Of a stretch of 64,000 bases of DNA, positions 1 to 9,300 are shown piece after piece. The notes beneath the pieces were generated by a model. The model saw only the letters and a list, made by a program, of their open reading frames with translations, ran no database searches and was not told the origin of the DNA. Location: contig DATKRG010000269.1 in NCBI GenBank assembly GCA_035532275.1, positions 9,855 to 73,854 of the forward strand, read 5' to 3'. Within the stretch, counting starts at the first letter, position 1. Each line of letters opens with the position of its first letter. The DNA comes from UBA9676 sp035532275 (GTDB lineage Bacteria; Actinomycetota; Actinomycetes; Streptosporangiales; Streptosporangiaceae). A program made the translations under genes and the position numbers.

Positions 1-1
1 G

Positions 2-127
2 CCCGAGCAGTGCCGGGAGCGGGTGCAGCAGTACCGGGACAGCGGGCTGGACACCCCGGTCATCATGATCGTGCCCGCCCCCGGCGTGGACGAGTCCGAA
101 GCGGTCCGCCAGCTGGCCCCCGCCTGA
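2..127 (+). CDS. C-terminal end of a probable LLM-class F420-dependent oxidoreductase (partial)
   Basis: Only the last 41 codons are in the window; the gene begins before base 1 and stops with TGA at 125-127. The visible tail contains CRERVQQYRDSGLDTPVI, which resembles the C-terminal helix and strand of luciferase-like (LLM) flavin/F420 oxidoreductases. In that family, conserved text of the type 'CRERVxEYRxAGxDTPV' lies close to the C-terminus. The assignment rests on this short stretch, so another member of the luciferase superfamily is possible. An F420-dependent enzyme would fit an organism that also carries fbiA, fbiB and fbiC in this window. Confidence 0.5.
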   Translation, partial: PEQCRERVQQYRDSGLDTPVIMIVPAPGVDESEAVRQLAPA

Positions 128-220
128 CCCGCGCCAGCCGGCTCCCCGTCACCACCCGTCATCACCCGTCACGCCCCTGCGCCCCGCACTCCGGGCGCCA
201 GTCCGACGCTGGTTTCACGG

Positions 221-278
221 GTTCGGTGACCACAAACCGGGACAAAACTTCGGCGATCATGACCCAAAACGATGAAAC
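221..278 (+). repeat. 58-nt dispersed element, copy 1
   Basis: This stretch lies between the end of the partial oxidoreductase (+) and the end of nudC (-), so between convergent genes. It matches the reverse complement of 15067-15124 without gaps. The first 28 bases are identical, and 39 of the first 43 match. Both copies end in TGAAAC. The element is flanked by GGTTTCACGG on the left, so the ends form a partial inverted repeat (GTTTCA...TGAAAC). It has no reading frame that looks coding here. A REP-like element or bidirectional terminator is possible; the family is unknown to me. Confidence 0.7.
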
Positions 279-304
279 GTCGGGCTGTGGGTCCAAAGGC
301 TGGG

Positions 305-1381
305 CTACCAGCTGCCGGGAATGGGCTCGCCGTACCAGGATTCGATGATCCGGTGCGCGATCGACACCGGCGGCGGGAGCAGCACCTCGCCCGCGGTCAC
401 GGCGGCGGCCAGTTCTGCCCGGGTGTACCAGCGCGCCTCGGCGATCTCCTCTTTGTCCACCCTGATCTGCTGCCCGGGGCCGGCCAGCGCCCGGAAGCCG
501 AGCATCAGGCTCTGCGGCATCGGCCAGGGCTGGCTGCCGACATAGCGGATCCCGCTGACGGTGATCCCTGTCTCCTCCCGGACCTCGCGGACGACGGCCT
601 GCTCCGCGGACTCCCCCGGCTCGACAAAACCCGCCAGGATCGACACCCGGCGCGGCGGCCACTGCCGGTTGCGCGCGAGCAGGCAGCGGTCGCCGTCATC
701 GGTCACCAGCATGATCACTGCCGGGTCGATCCGGGGGAAGTGCTCGCTGCCGTCGTTGGGGCAGTGCCGTGCGTGGCCGGCCGGCGCCGGCACGGTCAGG
801 GTGCCGCAGCGCGGGCAGTGGGTGTGCCGGGCGTGCCAGTTGGCCAGCGCCACCGCGTGCGTGAACAGGCCGGCGTCGCGGTCGCCGAGCAGCGGCCCCA
901 CCTGGCGCAGGCCTGCCGGGCGCACCCCCGGCTCCGGCGCCGGCAGCGCGCTGCCGGGCGGCGGGACAGGTTTCGCGCCGAGACCTCCCACCGGGCCGGC
1001 CAGCCCGAAGTAGGCGACGCCGGCGGCGTCCAGGCCGAGCAGGAACCGCACTCCTTCCGGCGCCTGCCCGGGCGGGACCAGGACGAGATCGGCGGTGCCC
1101 TCGCCGAAACTGACCAGCGCCTGGTCCTTGTCGAGGACGAGCACCCGGCTGGCCGCGTCGGCCCAGGCGGCGGTGATCCAGTCCGCGTCCTCCCGCCGGG
1201 CACTGGCCCGGTCGACCTCGCTGCGGGCCAGCACGAACCCGCCCAGCTCCCCGCCCAGATCCCGGGCCTGCTGCGGCTCAGCTCCGCCAGCGGCGCCGTC
1301 CACCGTCATCCCGCTGCCCACCGTGCCGCTGCCCACCGTGCCGCTGCCCACCGTGCCGTTACCCACCGGGCCATTGTCCAC
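305..1381 (-). CDS. nudC: NAD(+) diphosphatase (NADH pyrophosphatase / mRNA-decapping Nudix enzyme)
   Basis: NudC hydrolyses NAD(H) to NMN(H) and AMP and can remove NAD caps from RNA. The protein shows a zinc-ribbon region (CPRCG ... CPNDG; the second pair has one Cys only, a common actinobacterial variant), a complete Nudix box (GFVEPGESAEQAVVREVREE) and the NudC signature SQPWPMP about 15 residues downstream. The reading frame allows a GTG start at 1381, 30 nt after the M20 peptidase stop, giving 358 residues. An ATG at 1309 would give 334 and is closer to the family length. Between the two candidate starts lies a 15-bp tandem repeat (GTVGS units), so the first 24 residues are dubious. It probably shares a transcript with the upstream peptidase. 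In mycobacteria nudC also lies beside adnAB. Confidence 0.93.
   Translation of the reverse strand: MDNGPVGNGTVGSGTVGSGTVGSGMTVDGAAGGAEPQQARDLGGELGGFVLARSEVDRASARREDADWITAAWADAASRVLVLDKDQALVSFGEGTADLVLVPPGQAPEGVRFLLGLDAAGVAYFGLAGPVGGLGAKPVPPPGSALPAPEPGVRPAGLRQVGPLLGDRDAGLFTHAVALANWHARHTHCPRCGTLTVPAPAGHARHCPNDGSEHFPRIDPAVIMLVTDDGDRCLLARNRQWPPRRVSILAGFVEPGESAEQAVVREVREETGITVSGIRYVGSQPWPMPQSLMLGFRALAGPGQQIRVDKEEIAEARWYTRAELAAAVTAGEVLLPPPVSIAHRIIESWYGEPIPGSW
1311..1370 (-). repeat. 15-bp tandem repeat at the nudC 5' end
   Basis: Three exact copies and one degenerate copy of CCGCTGCCCACCGTG lie end to end on the plus strand. They fall between the two possible nudC start codons and would encode GTVGS pentapeptides if translated. 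Copy-number change keeps frame (15 bp). Confidence 0.85.
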
Positions 1382-1411
1382 CGAACCCCGGCCCCCGGCT
1401 GCCTGCCGCCG

Positions 1412-2830
1412 TCAGTGCTGGCCTGCCGCAGCCGGCCTGGCCGCCGCCGCCAGTTCGGGCCACAGATAGGCCACCGCCTCGGCGCCCTTGAGCAGCAGCG
1501 CCATCTCGACTTTCTCGTTGGGCGCGTGGATCCTGTCGGAGTCCAGGCCGACCGCCACGAACACCAGCGGTGCCCCCAGGATGTCGGCCAGGTCGGCCTC
1601 GGGGCCGCTGCCGCCCTCACGGGTGAACAGCACGTCGCGGCCGAACGCGCGTTCCAGCGCCCGCTTGCCCGCCTGCACGGCCGGCGAGGCGATCGGCGAA
1701 AAGCAGGGCCGCACCCCGGGGCCCTCGAACGTCACGTCCGCGTCGATGCCCGGCGGTGTGCTCGCGCGCACGTACTCCCGCAGCGCGGCGGCTACCTCGG
1801 CCGGTTCCTGGTGGGCGACGAGCCGGAACGAGACCTTCGCATGCGCCTCGCGCGGCACGATGGTCTTGCCGCCCGGCCCGGTGTGGCCACCCCACATGCC
1901 GTTGACCTCGGCCGTCGGCCGGGCCCAGATCCGCTCCAGGGTGGTGAACCCGGCCTCGCCGGCGGCCGCCTGGCTGTGGCCGGCGTCGGCGAGCCACAGC
2001 TTCTCCTCATAGGGCAGCCGGGCGAACAGCTCCCGCTCCTGCGCGGTGAGCGGCACCACCCGGTCGTAGAAGCCGGGCAGGGTGACCCGGCCGTCCGCGT
2101 CGTGCAGGCCCGCCAGCAGTGACGCCATCGCGTGCAGCGGGTTGGGCACCCCGCCGCCGAACGAGCCCGAGTGCAGATCGGAGTCCGGGCCGCGCAGCGC
2201 GATCTCGGCGGCGATGACCCCGCGCATACCGGTGCACATGGACGGCACATCGGCCGCCCACATCGTGGTGTCCGAGACGACGATCACGTCGCAGGCCAGC
2301 CTGCCGGACCGGGCGCGCAGCAGGCCGGCGAAATGCGGCGAGCCGGACTCCTCCTCGCCCTCGATGATCAGCTTGATGGTGACCGGCGGGGCGGTGGCGC
2401 CGGCGGCGGCCAGGTACGCCCGCAGGCCGAGGCTGTGCAGCATCACCTGGCCCTTGTCGTCGGAAGCGCCCCGGGCCAGCAGCTGGCCGTCCCGCTCGGC
2501 CGGCTCGAACGGCGGCGAGTCCCACTCGGCGAGCGGCTCGACGGGCTGCACGTCGTGGTGCCCGTAGACGCAGACCACCGGCGCCGCGGGATCGTCGGCC
2601 GGCCAGCAGGCGAACACCGCGGGCAGGCCGGGGGAGCCGGCGTCGCCGGTCTCCCAGATCTCCACCTCGGGGAACCCGGTGGCCCGCAGGTGCGCGGCGA
2701 GCCATTCGGCGCTGGCCCGGACGTCGCCGTGGTGACCGGGATCGGCCGAGATCGACGGGATGACCAGCCACTGCTTCAGGTCCTCGAAGAAGCCGCGCGC
2801 GTGCTGCTCGATGTAGCCACGGGCATCCAT
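1412..2830 (-). CDS. M20 family metallopeptidase (dipeptidase)
   Basis: A zinc-dependent exopeptidase of the M20/M25/M40 family, likely a cytosolic dipeptidase. Metal-site motifs are visible in order: YGHHDVQP (first zinc His and Asp), GASDDKGQ (bridging Asp), IIEGEEESGS (catalytic and metal-binding Glu), VVSDTTMW, and near the C-terminus FTREGGSGPEAD. The dimerisation domain in the middle contains DLHSGSFGG. The ATG at 2830 is chosen because GAGGAGG lies 12 nt upstream. An upstream GTG at 2851 overlaps that ribosome-binding site and is unlikely. At 472 residues the length is normal. It reads directly into nudC with about 30 nt between them and is divergent from the GT87-like gene. Confidence 0.92.
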   Translation of the reverse strand: MDARGYIEQHARGFFEDLKQWLVIPSISADPGHHGDVRASAEWLAAHLRATGFPEVEIWETGDAGSPGLPAVFACWPADDPAAPVVCVYGHHDVQPVEPLAEWDSPPFEPAERDGQLLARGASDDKGQVMLHSLGLRAYLAAAGATAPPVTIKLIIEGEEESGSPHFAGLLRARSGRLACDVIVVSDTTMWAADVPSMCTGMRGVIAAEIALRGPDSDLHSGSFGGGVPNPLHAMASLLAGLHDADGRVTLPGFYDRVVPLTAQERELFARLPYEEKLWLADAGHSQAAAGEAGFTTLERIWARPTAEVNGMWGGHTGPGGKTIVPREAHAKVSFRLVAHQEPAEVAAALREYVRASTPPGIDADVTFEGPGVRPCFSPIASPAVQAGKRALERAFGRDVLFTREGGSGPEADLADILGAPLVFVAVGLDSDRIHAPNEKVEMALLLKGAEAVAYLWPELAAAARPAAAGQH

Positions 2831-2970
2831 GACTGTTGACCGCCTCCTCACGGGTTCTGTTCCGGCACTCTAGACCAGCGGGTGCCCGGCCCGGCGGTGC
2901 GCCGGGATGGTCCCCTGGGCCCAGTCACAGATCACCCTCGGGCATGACGACTGCGCCCATGCCCCTCGCC

Positions 2971-2985
2971 TAGCCTCATGAATCG
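2971..2985 (+). promoter_or_regulatory. Probable -10 box of a leaderless promoter for the GT87-like gene
   Basis: TAGCCT at 2971-2976 ends 8 nt before the GTG at 2985. That places the expected transcription start on or next to the start codon, and no Shine-Dalgarno sequence is present. No good -35 box is visible. Confidence 0.45.
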
Positions 2986-4331
2986 TGACGCTGCAACTCT
3001 CCTGCGACCGGGAGGGTGCTGGTGCACCGCGGTGTCTGCCCTGGCACAAGTGGCATCCGGCGGCGCTGGCAGCCGGAACGCTCGGCCGGGAATGGCTGGC
3101 GGTGCTGTCCGGCCTTTCCGCCGTTTTCGCCGTCGTTATCGCGGTGGTCAGCTCCCAGCCGCCGGAGCGGACCTGGGGCCGGTTCGCCGCCGTGGGCTAC
3201 GGCACGGCATGGCTGATCATGCTCACCGCGGCGCATCTGGGACCGGCCGCGCGGCGCCCAGGCACGCGGCTGGCGGTGCTGGCAGCCCTGACCGGGTCCG
3301 CACTCGCCCCACTCGCCTGGCTGGCGGCGGCCGGGCGGGCGCAACCAGAGGTCCGGGTGATCATTCGTTCTGCCTCCTTGTTCCTTTACCGGGGAACGCC
3401 CTATCAGGGAACGGCGGCGCTCGCCGCGGCGCACAGCCCGAACGCCTACGATCCGTACCTGCCGGCGCTCATCGTGTTCGGGCTGCCGCGGGTGGTGCTG
3501 GGCGGGGGGCTGGCGACCGACCCGCGGGTGTGGTTCGGCGTGGTGTTCGTGGTCACGTTCGGGGCCGCGCTCGCCCTGCTCGGCACGCCGCGGGTGGGCT
3601 GGTGGACCGCGGCCGTCACGGCGTCGCCGGTGGCCGCCTTCCCGCTGTCGGTCGGCGGCGACGACCTGCCGGTGCTGGGGCTGCTGTGCCTCGGGTTCGC
3701 GCTGCTGGCCGGCGGGCCGCGCGGGCGCTCCTGGCACCGGGTCGTGGCCGCCGGGCTCGTCCTGGGCCTGGCCGCCGCCATGAAGGCGACCGCCTGGCCC
3801 GCGCTGGCGGTCGCGCTGGCACTGGCCGTGGCCCGGCACGGCAGGCGCGCCGCTGCCGCGTTCAGCCTGGCAGCGGCCGGGCTGGCGGTCGTCGCCGACG
3901 GCCCGGCGGTGGCGGCGGCACCTGGCGCCATGGTGGCCAACACGATCACGTTCCCGCTCGGGATGGGCAAGGTCGCCAGCCCGGCGGCCAGCGTCCTGCC
4001 CGGTCACCTCATCGCGGCCGCAGGGAGCGGGGGCCGGTGGGCGGCCGTCGCCCTGGTGGTCATCGCGGGCGTGGCCGTCGGGGCGTCGCTGATCGTCCGC
4101 CCGCCAGCCGACCTGCCCGCCGCGGGCTGGCGGCTCGTCGCTGGCCTGACGCTGCTGTTCCTGCTCGCGCCGGCCAGCCGGGCCGGCTACTTCATGTACC
4201 CGCTGGGCCTGGCGGCCTGGCTCTTGCTGACCAGGCCCGCCAGCCTGGCCGCCAGTGAGCAGCCTTCTTCCCAGGTCAGCGGGGTGCGTGAGCTCGGGCT
4301 CAGCCGGGGTGGCGCGGGCCCGGGCACGTAG
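2985..4331 (+). CDS. Polytopic membrane protein, probable GT87-type (DUF2029-like) glycosyltransferase
   Basis: The 448-residue protein is almost wholly hydrophobic with about ten predicted membrane segments. An extracytoplasmic loop contains YRGTPYQG and SPNAYDPYLPAL, and a later segment has GGDDLPVLGLLCLGFALL. This layout resembles actinobacterial polyprenyl-phosphate-dependent mannosyl/arabinosyl transferases of the GT87/DUF2029 group, which build envelope glycans. The GTG start at 2985 fits a leaderless promoter, with TAGCCT ending 8 nt upstream. The substrate cannot be told from sequence. The TAG stop at 4329-4331 also forms part of a possible -10 box (TAGCAT) for the next gene. Confidence 0.6.
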   Translation: MTLQLSCDREGAGAPRCLPWHKWHPAALAAGTLGREWLAVLSGLSAVFAVVIAVVSSQPPERTWGRFAAVGYGTAWLIMLTAAHLGPAARRPGTRLAVLAALTGSALAPLAWLAAAGRAQPEVRVIIRSASLFLYRGTPYQGTAALAAAHSPNAYDPYLPALIVFGLPRVVLGGGLATDPRVWFGVVFVVTFGAALALLGTPRVGWWTAAVTASPVAAFPLSVGGDDLPVLGLLCLGFALLAGGPRGRSWHRVVAAGLVLGLAAAMKATAWPALAVALALAVARHGRRAAAAFSLAAAGLAVVADGPAVAAAPGAMVANTITFPLGMGKVASPAASVLPGHLIAAAGSGGRWAAVALVVIAGVAVGASLIVRPPADLPAAGWRLVAGLTLLFLLAPASRAGYFMYPLGLAAWLLLTRPASLAASEQPSSQVSGVRELGLSRGGAGPGT

Positions 4332-4381
4332 CATGTGATGGGGGGGGCTGTCCACGGGGTGCGGGCAGGGGGTGAAATCGC

Positions 4382-6286
4382 ATCACGCTCGACGCCGCCG
4401 AGTATCAGCATCTGATTGACCAGCTGCCTGATGTGGTCCTGATCGTGACCGATCGGGCCATGCGCTATGTGCTGGTCGGCGGCGAGGCACTGGAACGCGC
4501 GGGCTGGCAGGCTGACGAGATCCTGGGGCGCCAGCCCCAGGATCTTGCGCCCCCACCGGTAGCCGGGCTGATCGAGGAGCACATGGCGGCTGCGCTGCGC
4601 GGCGAGAGCAGCACTGTGCCCGTTCTGCCCAGCTCCCGTACTGATTCGACATGGGAGGCGCGGTTCGAGCCGCTGCACAGCCAGGACGGCGCGATCACGG
4701 GGGTGATCTTTCTTCTGCGGGACGTGACCACGCAGCACCGGCTCAGTGAGAGGGCCCACGCGTCGGAGGAACGGTTCCGCTCCACGGTCGATGTGCTGCT
4801 GGACGCGTCTGGCGTGCTGTCGGCCGTGCGTGATGAGTCGGGGCAGGTCGTGGACCTGCGCGCGGAGTACGCCAACCCGGTCGCCTGCACCCTGTTCCAG
4901 CGTCCGCTCGAGGAGCTGGTGGGGCAGCGGCTGCTCGACGTGCTCCCGTCGATGGCGCCGGTGGGGATGTTCGCGAAGCTCGTGCACACCATCGAGACCG
5001 GTGAGCCGACCGACTATCAGGTGCCGCGGTTCGAGGAAGACGTTCTGACCGGGGCGTTCGAGGTCCGCGGGGCGAAGCTGGGGGACGGGATCGTGGTCAC
5101 GCTGCGCGATGTCACCGCCCGGATGAACGCTGAGCGGCAGCTGCGGGCCTCGGAGGAGCGCTACCGGGTGACGCTGGCAAGCGCCGCTACCGGGTTCGCG
5201 AACGTGGGCCTGGACGGCCGGTTCCTGCGGGTCAACCGCCGCCTCTGCGAGATCACCGGCTACTCGGAGGAGGAAATGCTGGTCCGGAGGTACCACGACA
5301 TCACCCACCCCGACGATATGGAGCTCCACGTCGCCAAGGCATGGCAGGTCGTTTCCGGCGAGATTCCCTGGTACTCGCTGGAGAAGCGCTACATCCGCAA
5401 GGACGGCTCGGTTGTGTGGGTCGGGATAACCGTCGGGGCGCTGCGTGACGATGAGGGCAGGGTTTCCGAGTACGTGGACACCATCACCGACATCACCGCC
5501 CACAAGCACGCCCAGGACAAGGTGGCCCGGCTGAACGCCGAGCTGGAAGAGCGGGTATGGCAGCGGACCGCCGAACTGCAGGCCGCCAACCGCAACCTGG
5601 AGGCGTTCACGTACACCGTCTCGCACGACCTGCGAGCCCCGCTGACGGCACTGGCGGGATTCACCGAGATGCTCGCCGAGGACTACGGTGACCGGCCCGG
5701 CGGCCACGGGCGCGACTACATCGCCCGCATCCAGTCTGCCTGTGTGCGCATGGACGACTTGATTGACGACCTGCTCGCACTGTCCCAGGCGAGCCGGGCC
5801 GAGATCCACGCGGCCACCGTTGACCTCAGCGAACTCGCCCGCAACACCATTGCCACGCTCCGCCGCAACGGTCCGGGCCGGCAGGTGCGGGCCTGCGTCG
5901 ACGATGGCGTCCAGGCCGTGGGCGATGAACGGCTGCTGCACACCGTGGTGGAGAACCTGCTCGGCAACGCCTGGAAGTTCACCTCGAAGACCACCGGGGC
6001 GGAGATCGACTTCGGCGTGATCCCGGCGGGGGACGGGGTCATCCACTGCTATGTCCGCGACAACGGGGCGGGGTTCGACCCGGCCGATGCTGGCAAGCTG
6101 TTCCGCCCGTTCTCCCGCCTGCACCCACCCGAGGAGTTCCCCGGGACCGGGATCGGGCTGGCCAGCGTGCAGCGCATCGTGGAACGCCACCACGGCCGGT
6201 GCTGGGCTGAGGGCCAGCCGGGCCACGGGGCGGTGTTCCATGTCACGCTTCCCGCGCAGGGAGCTGATGACCCGCTGTCGCGGTAA
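4382..6286 (+). CDS. PAS-domain sensor histidine kinase, probably starting at a non-standard ATC codon
   Basis: A soluble multi-PAS kinase with no membrane segment. From N to C: a first PAS domain that begins before the first GTG (DQLPDVVLIVTD), a second PAS (FRSTVDVLLDASG...), a third PAS with PAC (YRVTLASAATGFANVGLDG ... ISLEKRYIRKDG-like), a short coiled coil (LNAELEERVWQRTAEL), HisKA with YTVSHDLRAPL (phosphorylated His near residue 398 counted from GTG 4433), then HATPase_c with NLLGNAWKF, DNGAGFD and GTGIGLA. GTG 4433 is the first standard start but cuts off about 17 residues of PAS1. Open frame continues back to a stop at 4373. An AGGGGGTG ribosome-binding site sits about 7 nt before ATC 4382. 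No response regulator is adjacent, so it is an orphan kinase. Confidence 0.8.
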   Translation: MTLDAAEYQHLIDQLPDVVLIVTDRAMRYVLVGGEALERAGWQADEILGRQPQDLAPPPVAGLIEEHMAAALRGESSTVPVLPSSRTDSTWEARFEPLHSQDGAITGVIFLLRDVTTQHRLSERAHASEERFRSTVDVLLDASGVLSAVRDESGQVVDLRAEYANPVACTLFQRPLEELVGQRLLDVLPSMAPVGMFAKLVHTIETGEPTDYQVPRFEEDVLTGAFEVRGAKLGDGIVVTLRDVTARMNAERQLRASEERYRVTLASAATGFANVGLDGRFLRVNRRLCEITGYSEEEMLVRRYHDITHPDDMELHVAKAWQVVSGEIPWYSLEKRYIRKDGSVVWVGITVGALRDDEGRVSEYVDTITDITAHKHAQDKVARLNAELEERVWQRTAELQAANRNLEAFTYTVSHDLRAPLTALAGFTEMLAEDYGDRPGGHGRDYIARIQSACVRMDDLIDDLLALSQASRAEIHAATVDLSELARNTIATLRRNGPGRQVRACVDDGVQAVGDERLLHTVVENLLGNAWKFTSKTTGAEIDFGVIPAGDGVIHCYVRDNGAGFDPADAGKLFRPFSRLHPPEEFPGTGIGLASVQRIVERHHGRCWAEGQPGHGAVFHVTLPAQGADDPLSR

Positions 6287-6346
6287 GCCGGAGCCGCCGG
6301 CCACACCACGGCCCGGCGATGTCGGCACAACCTTCTGCCAGGTAGG

Positions 6347-9300
6347 TCACGCCCGCAGCGGGATGGCTTCGATGAGCGCGGCCAGCCCGGTCTCGTCGAG
6401 CAGGTCCGCCGGCCGCAGCGTCAGGTCGTGGCGCACGTAATAGAACGCGGCCCGCACCTGGCCGAGCGGCACCTGGGCCAGCCCGGACCAGGCCAGCCGG
6501 TAGGCGGCGAGCTGGACCGCGGCCGCCCGCTGCTCATCCTGCGAGGCCGGCGGCTGGCCCGTTTTCCAGTCCACCACGTCGAACCCCCCATCCCCCGCGT
6601 CGCAGAACACAGCGTCGATCCGCCCGCGGACCGACCGCCCGGCGATCAGTGTCTCGAACGGCACCTCCACCTCCAGCGGCCAGCGGCTGCCCCACTCCCC
6701 CGCCTCGAACCGCTCGCGCAGCAGCGCCAGGTCACCGGCATCGCCGTCGTCGGCGGGCTCGTCGGCGGCGCCGAGCAGGTCCGCCGGGTCGATCAGCCGC
6801 TGCTGCCCGAAACGCTCCTCCAGCCAGCGGTGGAACGCGGTGCCGCGGCGGGCTTGCGGGGCAGGCGGGCGCGGCAGCGGGCGGCGGATCTGCCGGGCCA
6901 GTTCGGCCGGATCGGCGGCCATCGTCACCAGCGACGACACCGCCAGCCGGCCGGGCAGCCAGACCGCGGCGGCGGCTTCACCGCGCCGCTCCTCGCGTTC
7001 GGTGAGCAAGATGGTGGTGTCCCGCTCCCATGCCAGCGCGAGCGCCCGGTCCTTCCCCCGCAGCGGCCCGTCCACGGCCAGCCCGGCCCGGGCCTGATCC
7101 CCGCCAGCACCCACGCCGCCAGCACCCGCGCCGCCAGCACCCGCGCCGCCAGCACCCGCCAGCCCGGCCCTGGCCTGCCGGACCAGGGCCGCCGCCTCGC
7201 TGACCGCGTCATACCGCGGCCCACCCGGAGCCGGCGGCCAGGACACCGACGCCGGCTCGGCCAGGGCCGGGTTCGTGGCACCCTCCTCGGGCACCGCCGC
7301 CCACCGCGCCACCGTCCCCGCGCCCGCCTCGCAGGCGGTCCGTACCTCGTCCAGGAACAGGGACGGGCCGAGCGGGGAGACGCCATCGCCCCACCAGTAG
7401 CCGGTGCAGGCGACCCAGAACGCGGCCCGGGTCACGGCCACATACGCGAGACGCCGTTCCTCCGCCAGGTCACGCGCGTCGCAGGCCTCCTTGAACGCGT
7501 CCAGCGACTGCCGACTCAGGTCCGCCAGGCCCGGCAGGTCACCCGCGTCGCCGCGCAGGCCGAACGGCAGCAGCCGCGGATTCGCCGTCCACCGCGTGCT
7601 GGCCACCGGCCGGGCCGGGAACACCCGCGCCATCGCGCCTGCGGACAGGCCGGGCACGACGACCGCTGCCCATTGCAGGCCCTTGGCACCGTGCACCGTG
7701 GTCAGCGTCACCGAGTTCGTGCCGCTCGGCTGGCCCGATTCCAGGCCGTACTCCTCGGCCTCGGCCGCGGTCAGGTAGGCCAGGAACGCGCCGAGGGTCG
7801 GCTGCTCCTCGTCGTCGGCGAAGGCGGCCGCCGCGTCCGCGAACGCGTCGAGGTCGGCGCGCGCGGCGGCCGGGTCGCGCCAGGGCTGGGCCGCCACCTC
7901 GACGTCCAGCCCGAGCACCCGCTCCACCTCTCCCGCCAGGTCGGGCAGCGGCCGGTCCACGTGTGCCCGCAGCAGCCGCAGTTCGGCCGCGAGCGCGGCG
8001 AACCGCGCATGACCGCGGGCCGAGTACGCCCCGGCCGGGCCGAGGTCATCCAGGGCCTCCACCAGGCTGCCCTGCTCGGCCGTCAGGTCGGTGACGGCCA
8101 GGTCAAGAGCATCGTCACGCTTAACGCCGCCGCCAGGCTGGCCGGGTACGCCCGCGCGGCCCTGCCCGGGGCCGGACGTCCCGGCAGGTCCGGGGGTGCC
8201 CGGCTCGCCGCCAGCGCGCCTGGCGCTGGCCGGCCCGGGAGCGTGCTGCTCGCGGGCCAGGTCGCGGGCCCGCCGGCCAAGCGCCACCAGGTCGCGCGGG
8301 CCGATCCGCCACCGGGGCCCGGTCAGCAGCCGGGCCAGCGAGCCGGACGCGGTCGGGTCGTGCAGCACCCGCAGGGTCGCCACCACGTCGGCCACCTCGG
8401 GCACGGTGAGCAGCCCGCCCAGTCCCACCACCTCGACCGGGATCCCCCGCGCCTCGATCGCCGAACGCAGCGCCGGGAACTGGGACCGTTTGCGGCAGAG
8501 CACGGCGATGTCGGCCGCGCGGATGCTGGTGCCGCCGGCCCCGCCGGCCCCGCCGGTCCCGGGCCAGGGCTCGCCGTCCGGCGCCGTCCCCGGCGGCAAG
8601 GCCAGCAGCGCGGCGATCTGCGCCGCGACCCAGTCGGCCTCCTGCGCGGCGGTCTCCAGCAGGGCGCAGACGACCTGCCCCCGGCCGGCCCGCTGCGGGG
8701 GCGGGACCAGCCGCGGCACCAGCGGCGCCTCCGCCCGCAGCCCTTCCTGCAGGGCCGCGGCCGCGTCCAGGACCCGCCCGGTGTTGCGGAAGCTGGTGGA
8801 CAGCATCATGACCTCGGCCGGGCGGGACCGGCCCGCTGGGTCCCGGCTCTCCCGGCTCCCCGGGACGTTCACCGGGAAGTCGGCGACGAAGCGGCGCAGG
8901 TTGCCCGAGCTCGCGCCGCGCCAGCCGTAGATCGACTGGCAGGGGTCGCCGACGGCCGTGACCGGGTGCCCGCCGCCGAACAGCGCCTTCAGCAGCACCA
9001 GCTGGGCATGGCTGGTGTCCTGGTACTCATCGAGCAGCACGGCCTGGTACCGGGCGCGTTCGGCCGCCCCCACGTCGGGGTGCCGGGTGGCGATCCGGGC
9101 CGCCAGCGCGACCTGGTCGCCGTAGTCGATCACTTCCCGCGCGGCCTTGGCCTGGGTATAGGCGGTCACCATCGGCAGCAGCTGCTCCCGGGTCCGCTGG
9201 CACCGGGTGATCCTCCGGACCTGGGCGGGCACCTTCGGGCTCAGTGCCTGGCAGGCCGTGTCCAGCCAGGCGCCGACCTCGGCGACGTCACCGGGACCGC

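Noticed and set aside
272..2122. Long plus-strand open frame across nudC and the M20 peptidase
   Set aside because: Wrong-frame shadow with Arg/Ala/Gly-biased composition and no domain; the minus-strand genes carry clear catalytic motifs.
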